64,000 nucleotides of DNA, from contig JAHQJS010000004.1 of NCBI GenBank assembly GCA_019057385.1, positions 1,199,068 to 1,263,067 of the forward strand, given 5' to 3'. Both the position numbers and the translations under genes were made by a program. This DNA is from Candidatus Borrarchaeum weybense (GTDB lineage Archaea; Asgardarchaeota; Sifarchaeia; Borrarchaeales; Borrarchaeaceae). Below the pieces are notes generated by a model. It was not told the DNA's origin, did not search any database, and saw nothing but the letters and a program-made list of their open reading frames with translations. Within the stretch, counting starts at the first letter, position 1. Each line of letters opens with the position of its first letter. Shown here piece after piece: positions 63,936 to 64,000 of this stretch.

Positions 63936-64000
63936 ATGAAAGAATTAAAATACGAATTTTCAACGCAAGAAGAAATTAACAAGGGTTTAAATTGTCTAAA
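63936..64000 (+). CDS. partial gene at the right edge, unknown product
   Basis: An ATG at 63936 with GGTGA 5 nt upstream opens MKELKYEFSTQEEINKGL and runs off the window. About 21 residues are visible, too few to name a family. Confidence 0.4.
   Translation, partial: MKELKYEFSTQEEINKGLNCL

Noticed and set aside
1-64000. CRISPR array or rRNA/tRNA genes
   Set aside because: I saw no regularly spaced direct repeats with unique spacers, no rRNA core sequences and no full tRNA.

Overview
The window is AT-rich chromosomal DNA from an archaeon. The evidence is two adjacent TFB (TFIIB-type) transcription factor genes and a third TFB relic, a TATA/BRE-like promoter, a XerA-like recombinase, TreT-type trehalose synthases, archaeal-style zinc-ribbon and C2H2 proteins, and no bacterial sigma or ribosomal context. 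A selenophosphate synthetase (SelD) whose active-site residue is an in-frame UGA, followed directly by a SECIS-like hairpin, shows that the organism decodes selenocysteine. Together with the C2H2 finger and the multiple TFBs this points towards an Asgard (Lokiarchaeia-like) archaeon. That assignment is an inference, because no rRNA or tRNA gene is present to settle it.

Layout. 0-3.4 kb: a TPP-dependent 2-oxoacid dehydrogenase operon (E1 alpha, E1 beta, E2) on the minus strand, followed at the left edge by a nucleotide-binding oxidoreductase fragment. 3.5-10.4 kb: a PPC/DUF296 protein, an Hrq1/MrfA-type helicase and a very large PAS/GAF sensor histidine kinase. 10.5-14.5 kb: an island with a DUF6884 protein, a DpdA-like transglycosylase, an unrecognised winged-helix protein and a QueT-type queuosine-precursor transporter. 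I read it as a candidate 7-deazaguanine salvage and nucleic-acid modification locus. 14.5-19 kb: a small Cys4 protein whose 5' region is split by a structured non-coding element, selD with its SECIS, a tyrosine recombinase, a MazG-like protein, a ferredoxin-TerB fusion and a second structured element. 19-28 kb: zinc-ribbon, MscS, CBS-HPF, membrane, UspA, C2H2 and SLC13/ArsB-type genes. 28-30.4 kb: the two TFB genes.

31-46 kb is a trehalose region: a GH15 hydrolase, a fused trehalose-6-phosphate synthase/phosphatase, two TreT paralogues, a glycogen-synthase-like transferase and two paralogous MFS transporters. Between the MFS genes lie a bifunctional NAD(P)HX repair gene and a zinc alcohol dehydrogenase. 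45.9-51.2 kb holds a tandem pair of M28 peptidases, uvrC and a second zinc alcohol dehydrogenase. 51.4-54.6 kb is an accessory patch: a tnpB next to a 5'-truncated gene, and an MNT-HEPN toxin-antitoxin pair split by a third structured element. 54.6-64 kb carries an ARPP-1 protein with a likely self-regulating wHTH gene, an Acr3/ArsR arsenic pair, an Imm-5-like protein, a secreted membrane-anchored phospholipase D-like protein and a TauE/SafE exporter.

Most operons are short, and many neighbours are divergent or convergent. Mobile-element activity (one tnpB, three or four structured palindromic elements) is concentrated at 14.8-19 kb and 51.9-54.2 kb, plus possibly the right edge. It has visibly damaged or separated host genes.
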